Translations under genes and position numbers: made by a program | DNA from: Polytrichum commune | Lineage: Eukaryota; Streptophyta; Polytrichopsida; Polytrichales; Polytrichaceae | Length of the DNA: 64,000 bases | Reading direction: 5' to 3' | Assembly (NCBI GenBank): GCA_950295325.1 | Contig: OX485803.1 | Coordinates: forward strand, 16,492,001 to 16,556,000 | The notes under the pieces: model-generated | The model's input: only the letters and a program-made list of their open reading frames with translations | What the model was told of the DNA's origin: nothing | Databases searched by the model: none | Shown here: in pieces, positions 37,170 through 48,093 of the stretch | How positions within the stretch are numbered: the first letter of the stretch is position 1 | Layout of the letters: the number at the start of each line of letters is the position of its first letter

Positions 37170-40100
37170 AAACTTGGCTGAAGCATTATCACCAAATATT
37201 GTTAGAATAAAACAGTTGATAACAACTAATTTATGTTATATCCCTAGACACTGAAAGAACTCTAGTAAAACCAAACCTACTCTAGTTGGAGATTGGCTAT
37301 AAGTGCGAATACCTTATTCTATACAAGTCCTCCCTAGGAGATACCTAGAAGTGTAAGATTGACTTTTGAGATCAATTCAATGCAACGCTTGACTATCATG
37401 TAGTAGTGTACGTATCAAGTACTTCGTACAAGTACCGGCCTAGTAACATATGGGCATATGAACCGTGTATGAGAATTGTACATAATAGTAGGACCATACC
37501 GGGACCATACCTTTAGAGACAAGGTACATAGTGACCTATGCAATGTATGAGTGTATCAAAGCAATACGGTGTATTAAATGTATGTGTGTGGCAAAGCCAA
37601 GACGTAGAAGAGTACATGTGATGTTGTTCATTCATTTGTCATCATGGTGATGATTGAAATAGCATCAAGTTTATAACTCACCATGCTCAAAGCGCCGAAT
37701 GATTAGGCCGAGTGCTTCAATACTACTACCATGATCTCGAGTGCAAATTTTGAAGCATGTCGTTCTATCATCATTCATCATCCACCCAACATTGTCCTTC
37801 CGATGCAAGGAACTACGATTGAGGGAGTGAAAGAAAGATAAGTAGGGCCCTCACCAAAGGGTTTCCTTGTTTTCGTACGAATACTACAAAGCATATGAGT
37901 CTTGAGCAATTGAGCTACCTCGTTGAAATTTTTTAAGTTCTATTCTACCAGTAAATCAACGTATTCATTGTGCTAATAAATTTGTGTATTTCTCTCACCG
38001 ACATAGGATGGTTTGTAAAGAACTCATATGCTTGTAGTGGAAGGTGGGTGTAGAAATCGGGCTTCAAAAACCTAATGTGAAGTTGAGTCTCTTGTCTTGA
38101 AGATTGTCATCGTACTTGCATGTGGAGGGACTCCCTAGTTATAGGCTAGACATCCGATCCCATGTTGGTTCAGAATTACCAAGTGAGGATGTAGTATGTT
38201 GGTTTGTGTGAAATATATGTTGAAGTTTCTGAGAAGTTGGGTATGATGAAGATTGTATGGACAACGAGCTTTGAAAGCACACAAATTTGATGAAGCTCGA
38301 TTGGCAAACACATATCTTTTCTTTTGGAGATGGCCTATCCTTAGTTTATCGACATTGTCATTATAGTGCATGACATGAAGTGGAAGTCCGAGATGAAAAA
38401 GTCAAACATCTTCTTAATTTGCCGACCTCTATAGTTTTATGCACAGAGTTTCAATGTCAAATTGACATTTTAAATGGCCAATTAATATCAAACTACACCA
38501 ATTTGTTCTTTTATTCAAACACGCCCATGTTATTTCTCCATGGACAAAATGCACCCTTGAATTGCATTAGTACGTTTTTCGCCTACTCAATCAAATGCGA
38601 ATCTCGGACTTTGAACAACCTATTGTGTTTATTTTCCTACCACAACCCAAGAGAATCAACATGGGCTCAATCATATTTCTACTTCTACGATGAGTGGGGT
38701 TTGACTGCAAGTCCTTTATTGCTTGGGTAGAGGCCAAGAAACCAAAGTCAAGTTGTGTTTGGAAACTTGGAAATGAGCTTGACATTATTGTATTATTTTC
38801 CCAACGATTGAAAATGAGGGAGACTCAACTACTTCCACATCTAATGCTACTCCTTCCATTTCTATTATAGGATATGTTGATGGATCCGCATCCACACAAT
38901 TTTACAGTGTTCTAGCTTTATGCATAAGTCCACATATATTTTTTGCTCGATTTGGTGACTATTAATTCTCAAATCATTGGAACATTATCATACTAACCAC
39001 AAATCCACACTAATTATATCTATTTGGTGATTCTATGATCAATAATTATTAAACGCGATCGTATTGACAACACAACATCCACACATCATTTGTCATCAGG
39101 CTTGCAAAGAGCGTGGTAAAAAGTTTGTATTGCCAAATTATTTGCAAAGCACACGAAATAGCATGTTTTGTGTGGATTCCTTAACCTTCTAATGTCCCCA
39201 TGTGTATTCCAATGAACTTGGAACTTTCATACCACCATGGGAGTCAAAGGCAATTCTATTCACTATCACCAACTTATTATATGATCGACAACTTGTATGT
39301 GAAAATGAACACCATGGTGAATATCTTGGGAAAAAACTTGCTTTGTGTTCAACAAAATTTGAGAAGATTTGGCGGTTGCAAAATGGAAGTTTCCAAGATG
39401 GGCTAGCTAGTGATTTTTTTTGGTTTTTTTGTTTTAATAATAAATTGATGACGGGATGGATGAGGACATTCAACAATTATAAAGGATTGTATATATTCAA
39501 AATACACATATCCTTTTGCTTCCTTCTTCAAGTCTCAGTGGCCTTCTACGAGCTTCCAAAAAAGATTCAGAGCATTGTTTTCCTTCAAATTGCATGAATT
39601 CAAAGGAGACATGCACCTATGTAATCTTGAAACATTAAAGAATCTCCATGCCAAGTGGCGGACTCAGATGAAGACATGATGTGCCTTCAAAATGGCTTTT
39701 TTTAGAGAGATCTCAGGGATAATAAGGTCTAAACATATCGAATAAGTGTTAATGCTCTACCCAACTTATATCGCACTATTCATAGCAACGTCTCATGTAT
39801 TATTTGTTAAATACATGATTAAACTACATAATGATTTGTGTGATTGGACCAATATTGGAATGATATAGGCAAATGTGCAGGATGAATGCATAATATGAAG
39901 ATGAGTAACGATGACTATTATCAAAGTTGTAATATCATCATTCAAATATATTTGATACGTAATGGTTATAACCAATAAAATTAATCTTCCTATACCCTCT
40001 ATAGCTTAATGGTCAATTCATCCCAAAATTACATCACACTAGACAATCAAAAATGCAAACTTCAAGAGAAGATAATATAACCCTAATGGACAAGGTGGAT

Positions 40101-41616
40101 GCCGTTTTTTCCCTTCCTTTCCAAGTAATCACCTTTGCCCTGCCATACTAGTGTGCATGCTTAGCTTATAATCTTATGATTTTGGACACATGGCCTACTA
40201 AACATTTATGTGAACAATCCTGCCTTCACAAAGATGCCATTTGTATGGTCAGATCTACTAACAAAGATGCCCGCATTTGATAATAAGTTGTTGAATTAAA
40301 CTAAACTACACTAGACAATTATGGGTTCAAGTTCTAACGGTTCATCTTCAATACAAAAAATAGTTCATCACATTTTCACCTACCGGATTGATGAATTTAC
40401 ATGGCCTATGGGCTCTTGGTTGGGCTAAGAACTTTACTCAACCGTGTCATTTAGGTCCAAGAGCAAGGGACAAACATTTGAGTTGAAGGCTCGCGTGGCC
40501 CAAGGAGAGGGGGTGGCAAGTTGGGATGAGGACTACAAGTCTTGCTCTATGAGTTGGGCCCCCACCAAAATTATTTTACCAACGTAAAGGAGGTCTATTA
40601 GAAACATGTCCTTTTTAGGTTTGTCATGATTTCCTTCCATTGAATTGGGTCCGTCTACTATGATTTGAGGTCTTTGATGTTACTTCTAAAGATGAAGTTA
40701 GTTTTAAGTATAAAAATATGAGTTATATTGTAACTTACTACATTTTCACCTTAGGGGAGATTGGGGGTTCCAAGTCAAAGAGCATTTATTGTAACCTTGC
40801 CCGAGCCTGTACACATATTTTATTGAGATACAAACCTTTTTCACTACCCACTTTTGGGTGTTAAATGGTTTGCTACCCCCCCCCCAAGCGAATACTAGTT
40901 ACACTATTTTAAGGATCAAGACAACATCATTTATTGGGATACTCAAAAGAGAACACTTAGTCAACTACATTAAATAGTCCTATACCTGTGGACCACAATA
41001 GTTCTTTAGAGCCCACACTAATTTTTTATAATAACAATTAAAATGGGTCATTGGAATTTTCAACCCACGCTAAATTTTTAGTAGAAATTAATGTGGGTCG
41101 TATTAATTGTTTTTTCGAAAAAAATAATGGGGATGATTATTTTAGTCGTAAACTTTTTATTTAATATGTTGGTCATAAGTCTTCATGAAGAGTTAGGGGA
41201 AGACCCTGGGGTCTGGATGTTAATTCCCACTTGACTAGGAAATTAGTGTGGCCCACACTAATTATTTCTGCATTAATCATTAACAACACTAAGAGGATTA
41301 TTTAGTTTACTTTTTCTTAACCAATTAGGAAGAATATGCATTTTCTCTTTAAAAAGTGATCACTAGTTGACATTTGGCCACCTTGATTTAAATTATGGTA
41401 GTGAATATGTACTAGATTTTCTAATCATTTGGTTTTTTTGTTTGAAAAAGAGTCTAAACATCCTAGAAGTAACCGTAATAGGTTTGTGTACCTTGTAATG
41501 GAGGCCAAACTTTATGCTCACTACCCAAGGGATCTGAAATAATAATAATAATAAAAATACCACTTTGCGGATCACCCCAAGCTATAAGCTCAATCTCTAA
41601 GCTCAACCTCATCCAA
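37170..41616. other. Intergenic, two unrecognised open frames
   Basis: Frames at 38380-38730 (116 codons) and 39202-39597 (131 codons) are the longest; neither shows a known motif and both have overlapping shadows. A cluster of CCCACRCTAAT motifs in both orientations lies at 41011-41262. Confidence 0.45.
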
Positions 41617-42113
41617 GGGTCACTTCACACGCGAGACTGAGAGCCCGTGACCATTACACTTCAAGCACTTTCATTGGTGGAAATGGTGGAGCTGGTCCAA
41701 GTTCGCTTCACACTATGCTTGAGGCATCAACAGAGTGCGTGAATGCAAGATGGATGTGAAGTCTACATGGATTCTTACATGGCATCCGTGTTTCATGTTC
41801 ACTTGGACTCTTTACAAAAAAAAAACCACCTCTTGGAGGTAGGCCTAACACAAAATCATTGGGAGACCATGGCATTCTGAACGCTCACAACTGTTAATTT
41901 ATTATATTTTATTATGTGTGAGAACCTGCATGAATAGAAATCCATTGAAATAGCATTTGGTTGAGGGCCCGGTCACATATAGCTTCACACTACACTTGAA
42001 AGTCCGTGACCACACCACATGATTTTGAAGGTGTGTTGCGGCAGCCTTTGGACACTTTCTTTTGGGCTCTCACAATTTCATGGTCACGGCTCTTGGCTCA
42101 TGTGTGAAGTGCC
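41617..42113 (+). mobile_element. 497-bp TIR element, GGGCCACTTC family, near full length
   Basis: Starts GGGTCACTTCACACGCGAGAC and ends CTCATGTGTGAAGTGCCAC. Flanks are CAA and TAA, one mismatch from a 3-bp duplication. The interior aligns with the other copies, including GGAGGTAGGCCTAACACAAAA and GCATTTGGTTGAGGGCC. Non-coding. Confidence 0.85.
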
Positions 42114-42435
42114 ACTAAGGGGCTTGCCGCACCTTCGGCTTTGCTTTGTAACTGGAGTTTGTGCATGTCATTAAAGGTGGGTCTCGGCCCATTGATCCCA
42201 CTAAGGTCAGTGTTTCTTCTCTTCTCTCTAGATCTCGGCGCCGGAGGCTAATTGTGGGCCGTTATTTTAGGTTTGGTGCTTGTGTAAAGCCAATAATCCC
42301 ACGCTACATGTCAATGAGAGTCCAACTATGGCCATGCTCCCAGAGTTTGTCATTGAGGCCTCATCAACTTGGCTCTCGAAGTTCTCAACTTTCAAACATA
42401 AGCCACACAAAAAAGGCTATTTAGTGCCACCATTT

Positions 42436-42780
42436 CTAGTTGTCTTGCTCAATACTAATTGTAAACCGTGGTATAGTGTCACTAAATGTTAACCCATCCA
42501 CATTTGTCATTCCTCGTAAAGTTTTTGGGTGGTTATAAATTTATAGTGTTGCAATTACTGTCACTTACCAAGTGGATTTATTCATCCAAATTTCAATCAC
42601 CCATGACAACATTTCATCACAAGTTGTTGACAAAGAGAAGATAGGGTTTTGGCCAATGGATGAACTCATCCATCATCAATGACAGTATTTGTTCACTTAT
42701 TCATAAGAAGTGTCATCCAAAAAGTCACCGTAGTGACACCAAATACCATATGACACTAAACATGATTGAAATGTTGAAAA
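42436..42780 (+). repeat. Dispersed repeat B, copy 2
   Basis: Ordered similarity to 2106-2425, with local insertions of 20-60 bp. Non-coding; type unknown. Confidence 0.65.
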
Positions 42781-45722
42781 CAATCACAATGACCTCATTG
42801 TGCCTACTTTGATCCACCAAAGACAGAGCTAGTTCTCTAAACCACCAAACTCTTGTGGCTCCGCAACTATAAAATGCAAAGCAATTTCAAAACCAACCAA
42901 ACATGCCCATCATTGACACTCCTAAACTTGGATTTACCTGCACCCAGATCTATATACTATAAACCCAATTATGCCCAAAGCCAACCACAAATCCCACTCA
43001 CACAATCCCGAAGCCTCATTGCTTCGTGCATCAAGCAAAGCATAAATTCAAACAACCTCATCGGCCCGAAATTTGAACATTAATTATCATGTCATGGCTC
43101 ACTTTACAACACCTTCCGTTTTGAAGAGTGGTGCTTTTTAAAAGTGAAGCTCTAATTAATTATGCATCCATGTTGAAATTCATACGCTTGTTTTTTTGTA
43201 CGTGTTTGTGTAAATATCAAAGGCATTGTGGACAACCTTATGCACATGTAGTTTTGGGTGAGGCATTCAAGCTAACCTTTCCACAACTGTTTCAAGATCA
43301 TTATTCTCTCACAAAGTGTTGAATGATGTCTTCACCAAAAAAAACTTGCATCACAAGCTCGAAGACTCTTAATTTTGGATAAAAGTTCTTTTGCTGTGAT
43401 ATTTCTCCCACTTAGAGGAGCACAAGGACATGTTTTGCACCTCCAATGTAGGGGACGAATTGTGTTTGCGCAACATCATAGACTACCACTACTTGGGCGT
43501 CAAAGTGTTCAACACACGGCAGTGGATATTCTACCACTCATCAACATGCACCTATTATATGACCAAGGACCCAATTGCACTAACTTGAGGTTGTTGATGT
43601 TGCGGTTCAATGATGTGTACAAGCTTCAATCCAGTCCAAACATCCTACTCATGCTTCAAAAGATAGAGGTTTGCTTGTCTTTCTCAATCTTGCAACTGAC
43701 CACATTGCACTTTGCACACACAAATGAAGGAAACACAATGTGACTTTCCACCAATTGATTATGGATATGGGGGTTTAGGATGAAGAGTATAGAGTTGAGG
43801 AGTTGGCAAGAGGAAGATGTTGACCGTGAGCACAAGAATCTCGATTTGTTCCAAGAAATGAGAGAACAATTGAACGAAGGGAGATGTCATGCCATCTAAC
43901 TTATGGGTACAACGGTGAGTGCATCGAACCACAATGTACTTTATTCTTTGGTCGAGTATTAATGAACACATAAATGTACTTAACTCTCATAGCACTATGG
44001 ACTAAGGTATGTTGTCCTATTACCGAGGGGGTATCCTTTCACCGAGTTCTAGGGAACAATTCCAAGAATAAGGTCCTAGGACTCCCACACTTCCCAATGC
44101 AATGAACTAATGAGGGAGGGGAGGTGTCAAAAAGTGACGTGGGGCCTGAAGGAAATTTGAAGCACTTACATGTGAGAGGCAAGTACTGAAAATAAGAACA
44201 CAATCTCTCTAATTATGATAAAGGTAAGGATGATTTCAAGGACAAGAATTTTCCTTCCTTTTCCTTTGCTATGATTGGTTGGCCAAGGTGCCATATTCAA
44301 GACCCATGGTGAGGGCATGTAGAGCCAACTTAGTGTGTAATTAGCTCATTGGGTGACAATTCCAAAACATATGATGAGTGTGTAAAGAAAAACTTAGAGG
44401 TAATAAGTAAACAACATTTGATTCTATGGTAGGAATTGTTTAGTAATAAAATGTGACCTTCTGAAATCTATCATGGCACTCTCTAGAAAAATGTTTTTAA
44501 CTCATAACTAATTTGAAAATCATAAATTAAAATCAAGAAAATTATGACATATTTTCATTCATTTCCTCTACGAAGGAAAATAAATTCATGCCAAATGCCA
44601 ATGTACATGAATAACCAAAATCGTTAAAGAGTTAGTTCTCCATACGAGAACAACATACCTTAATATGATATTTTAATGTGTAGCTACATGTGTACAAGAG
44701 AATGGACTATGTCTTCAAATTGAAGTATTCCACGCTCAATAATGAACACAATTGGGAGGATCTATGTATTTTCAATTTAGAAACCAAGAATCATGCACTT
44801 TTTGTAACCATAAGCAAATCATGAGAGGTTTGAATCTAAATCCGATTTTTTGTTGATGCTTCATCATAGATTTGTTATTGAAACAAAAGGTTTGTGGTGT
44901 AAATCTAATCAGTAGAAGTTGAAGAACATGAAAATAATAATAACAAATAACAACCGCATACGTTATATAGGTGAATCTGGGTATAAATAATCAACATCAA
45001 TGATGGTATGAATGAATCTAACTATGGGTGTCAATAATCAACATCAATAATGGTATGAATGAATCCAACCATGAGTATCAAAATTGTGATACTCGTCAAA
45101 CATTGCTATTTGGTGTGTATATCAAGGTGAGAGAACATTTATGTACATTAGTTATAATTTGAGTCGATGTCATTCTAAACTATATTCATACTAGGGGAAT
45201 TTTACTCAGGTATGGAGGTTCTTTCATGCTAGACATGCATGAACAATATCTTAAACAAAAACATCATCAAATATCCATACCCTACCGATATTTCAAAATG
45301 TGAAATCCTTATTATAGATACCCAATATGGATAATTATTAACCAATAATTATAGTTATTGTCAATAATTATAATTATAATATCATGTAATTATAAATCAT
45401 TATAGTTATAGTTATAGTTATAATTAATATTGATATTGATAATGATGAACTATGGTATTATTATAGATACCATAATTCTTGGGTAGCAATGATGAACTTG
45501 GGACCATGTGTTCACTCGCTACTCAACCCTTAATACGTGATCCATGTTCAGTTGCATTAGCAAGGGGAAAGGGGGGGCGGGGGGGGCCGAGAGCCAACAA
45601 TCGGATTGACTGAGGGAAGGGGCTAGTCAAGTTGTTTGGTCTTCCATGGTGGCAATGGGTCATGCATTTGCAGGAGCGGTGAGTTTGCATGCTCATTGAG
45701 TGATGTGTGCAGGGAAGGGTGT
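42781..45722. other. Intergenic with a possible decayed coding fragment near 43.4 kb
   Basis: The 122-codon frame at 43375-43743 and an overlapping frame (EEHKDMFCTSNVGDELCLRN at its start) are both mildly protein-like; neither matches a family I know. AT-rich simple sequence near 45360-45450, and a G-rich run near 45568-45588. Confidence 0.4.
44700..45140 (+). repeat. Dispersed repeat D, copy 2, with a 47-bp tandem duplication
   Basis: 44700-44970 matches 7728-7990. From 44986 the unit AATAATCAACATCAATGATGG...AATGAATC repeats with a 47-bp period. 45033-45140 also resembles 1330-1460 (TATCAATAATCCACATCAACAATGG...GGTGAGAGAA). Confidence 0.6.
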
Positions 45723-45800
45723 GGCCAAGGATGTTCTACGAACAGACACTCTATTCACTCCAGCCTCCTCCGGAGACTGGAGTTTTTCTTCTCCTTCTTC
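45723..45800 (+). repeat. Left terminal inverted repeat of the Rep-type element, with hairpin
   Basis: Reverse-complement match to 47325-47400 over about 75 bp, with a small gap near the outer end and a few substitutions. The internal hairpin ACTCCAG (45757-45763) pairs with CTGGAGT (45777-45783) around a 13-nt loop that itself contains CTCCGGAG. Confidence 0.85.
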
Positions 45801-46049
45801 TGTGTGCAGGGCACGTTGACTCTGGGGACGGGGGAGCACATTGTTTTCTTATGGAAATGGAAGACAACATTCATCCGATGTTGTCTGAAATCCTTTGATC
45901 TCGTAGGCAAGTGCCAAGGTAGTGTGCCTACATCATTGTAGTGTTGTTTCTCAGCTCTCATGAGTACACAATGTTTTTCCATTATAACGGTGTTGAAAAA
46001 ACATTCATTAAGAGTTTTTTTAATTTAAGAATAAATCAATCTGTCGTTG

Positions 46050-47368
46050 GCACATTGTGTGTGATGTCACCTAGGATGCAAACTCGCACTTGTCTTTAGT
46101 ACATTGAGGCTTTTGTGACAATTGTTGTGGGTGGAATGGATGTGGACATTGTGCTTCTTGTGAATTTGAGGAGGTTTATCAAGGATCATTGTATTGCCGG
46201 ATGGTGCTCCATGGAGAGGGGGCTGGGCGTTGACCTACAAGCATTTCCAAATGGTGGTCAAGCAGAGTTTTTCTAGTTTTCCAGTGTTGAAAAAGAATAT
46301 CAGGGTGTGTTTGGGATAGGATGAGAGTCCTTTGACAAGGCATGTTGTCTCATGCAAGAAGTTGAGGGATGAAGGTTCACCTACCTTCAAGGGCATGATC
46401 GGGTATTGTATGAAGGACAATAATGGATAGGAGAAATTCGAGTTTGTTCATCACAATGTATCAACCAAGGACACAAATGACAACAAAATGAATTAAGGTA
46501 GAGGGGCACATTCCCGCTCGGGTCCTTAAACCGCTCACTAGACCTATCCAAACAAGAGGTACATTATAGCTTCGTACCTCAAATTTCTATGTAATCATGG
46601 TGTACATTTTCGGGGTGAGTGGTTTTGGGTACCCCTATGAGTTCTCCTTCCAAAATTCATAACTAATTCAATATTAATCCAAAATTAATTATTCCAATTG
46701 GTCCAATTTCCAATGTACTTTGCACATCTTCCAAGATTGATTCCCCCTTAATAACTCCCCAATGAACATGCCAATCTGAAATTCGAGCGGGAATGTGCCC
46801 CTCTACCTTACACGAAGTTTGGGCAGGTGGGTTTTTGCAATCATGCGAGCATTTCTCATAGCCACATTTCACAAACGGCTCATCAACGGGCACAATATCA
46901 TATGAAGAAGCACTTACGTGCTAGTCTCACCAACGATCCATTTCATAGGTGCAAAAAACGGACAACTTTACCCAAATCCGACTTGGGTCATTCCATTCAA
47001 GTCGGCTGGCATAGTAGATGTGAGGCGAGTTGCTTCCATATGGAAAAATCATGATGAATCCTCATGATATTCTAATGGAAGACATCTCCGATGTTTGCTT
47101 TGATCCAATCACGGGGGTGTCCAACATGAGGTACTTCAACACACAACAAATTGCACTTGACCATCACGTGGAGGGAAGGCAAATGAATCCTAGTGTACAA
47201 GAGGCCGCCCGTGTTGGGATCGATGATGATGATGCCCCGGACCTTACCTTTGCAAATGTGTGTGAACGGCCAAGGATATATATCAATGGTGCAAGTGGAT
47301 GTTATGGTGTCGATCGACCTCATAGAAGAAGAAGAACTCCGGTCTCCGGAGGAGGCCGGAGTGAATAA
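46050..47368 (+). pseudogene. Rep-like HUH endonuclease, broken by frameshifts, stops and a nested insertion
   Basis: Reading + across frames gives FVTIVVGGMDVDIVLL and WCSMERG, then, one base shifted inside a G run near 46218, TYKHFQMVVKQSF, then FKGMIGYCMKD and EKFEFVHHNVSTKD. Past the insertion come KFGQVGFCNH, SHSHISQTAHQRAQYHMKKH, GQLYPNPTWVIPFKSAG, DVRRVASIWK and MMNPHDILMEDISDVCFDP. E-R-G then H-F-Q (46242-46250) fits Rep motif II (H-hydrophobic-Q); G-Y-C-M-K-D (Tyr 46404-46406, Lys 46413-46415) fits motif III (catalytic Tyr, Y-x-x-K), in the same frame. Two in-frame TAG codons (46317-46319, 46428-46430) and at least two further frame shifts break it. Expected role: nick and join single strands to mobilise the element. 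No helicase domain is visible. Family assignment rests on motifs and remembered homologues. Confidence 0.6.
46496..46808. mobile_element. 313-bp TA-flanked TIR element (MITE) inserted in the Rep-like gene
   Basis: Ends AGGTAGAGGGGCACATTCCC and its reverse complement agree without mismatch for about 25 bp. TA flanks both sides (46494-46495, 46809-46810). Rep-like protein similarity stops at the left edge (DTNDNKMN) and resumes at the right edge (TKFGQVG); excising the element with one TA leaves the frame continuous, which supports a TA target duplication as in Tc1/mariner-type elements. The interior is non-coding. Confidence 0.75.
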
Positions 47369-47400
47369 AGTGTTTGTTCGTAGAACATCCTAGCTAGGCC
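47325..47400 (-). repeat. Right terminal inverted repeat of the Rep-type element, with hairpin
   Basis: Inverted copy of 45723-45800. The hairpin ACTCCGG (47336-47342) pairs with CCGGAGT (47356-47362). The central stem pair is G-C here and A-T at the left end, a compensatory change that keeps the stem. Confidence 0.85.
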
Positions 47401-47620
47401 ATGCCTTACGGCAGTGGCGTTAGATGTAAAACTACCCGACCTCATTATGTAATGTTATGGCCACTTTGCATGCTCAAAGGAAGAGGCGGCGTTTGGCCTC
47501 TAAGTTATATGTAGACACAAACATAGGAACTCCTCCCACAGTCGGCCGTCACTGGGGGCCGTCAGCCATTGGCCCAAACTGCAACGGCAGTGGTAAGGGA
47601 CTTGTGAGAGGGCAAGCTTA

Positions 47621-48093
47621 GGGCCACTTCCCACACGAGACTGAGGGCCCGTGACCATTGCACTTCAAGCACTCTCATTGGTGGAAAAGGCGGAGCCGCT
47701 CCAAGTTCGCTTCACACTACGCTTGAGGGACCAACGGAGTATGTGAATGCAAGATGGATGTAAAGTCTACATGGATTCCTACATGGCATCCAATGGATCA
47801 TGTTTCATGGTCACTTGGACTATTTTCAAAAACCATTTCTTGGAGGTAGGTCTGACACAAAACCATCGGGAGACCATGGCCTTCTGAACGCTCACAACCG
47901 TTGGTTTATTTTATTTTATCATGTGTGAGGACCCACATGAATAAAAATTCATTGGAATGGCATTCGGTTGAGGGAATTCATAATGAATTCGGTTGAGGGA
48001 ATTCCAATGAATAAAAATTCATTGGAATGGCATTCGGTTGAGGGAATTCGTTGGCATTTGGACACTTGCTTTTGGGCTCTCACAATTTCATGG
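47621..48093 (+). mobile_element. TIR element, GGGCCACTTC family, right end missing, internal duplication
   Basis: Follows TTA (47618-47620), starts GGGCCACTTCCCACACGAGAC and runs through the family sequence to CACAATTTCATGG. A segment AATGGCATTCGGTTGAGGG with flanks is duplicated in direct orientation (about 47940-47980 and 48008-48050) with an extra partial copy between. Confidence 0.8.

Larger units (their letters stand above)
45723..47400 (+). mobile_element. Compact Rep/HUH-type transposon with terminal inverted repeats, decayed
   Basis: Two ~75-bp inverted repeats (45723-45800 and 47325-47400) bracket a single decayed gene with Rep-endonuclease motifs. Without a nested 313-bp insertion the element would be about 1.36 kb. 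Both repeats share GGATGTTCTACGAACA, then ACTyTATTCACTCC, then a G/C-rich hairpin. The end of the Rep frame runs into the right repeat. No target-site duplication could be identified outside GGCC. The combination suggests a small self-contained DNA transposon of the Rep-encoding kind. It may relate to Replitrons, eukaryotic transposons described as encoding Rep/HUH proteins; that assignment is inference. Confidence 0.6.

Noticed and set aside
37150-37175. TTA directly after CTTCACACATG as the right end of the 36.8-kb TIR element
   Set aside because: The sequence is in the wrong orientation for a TIR; other copies continue about 120 bp further, so this is a truncation with a chance TTA.
43375-43743. 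Possible second Rep-like fragment (RGAQGHVLHLQCRG resembles an H-x-Q motif)
   Set aside because: No Tyr motif or downstream Rep blocks follow, and an overlapping frame reads equally protein-like. Not enough to call.
47940-48060. CRISPR-like repeats
   Set aside because: Two and a half copies of a transposon segment in plant nuclear DNA, with no spacers.
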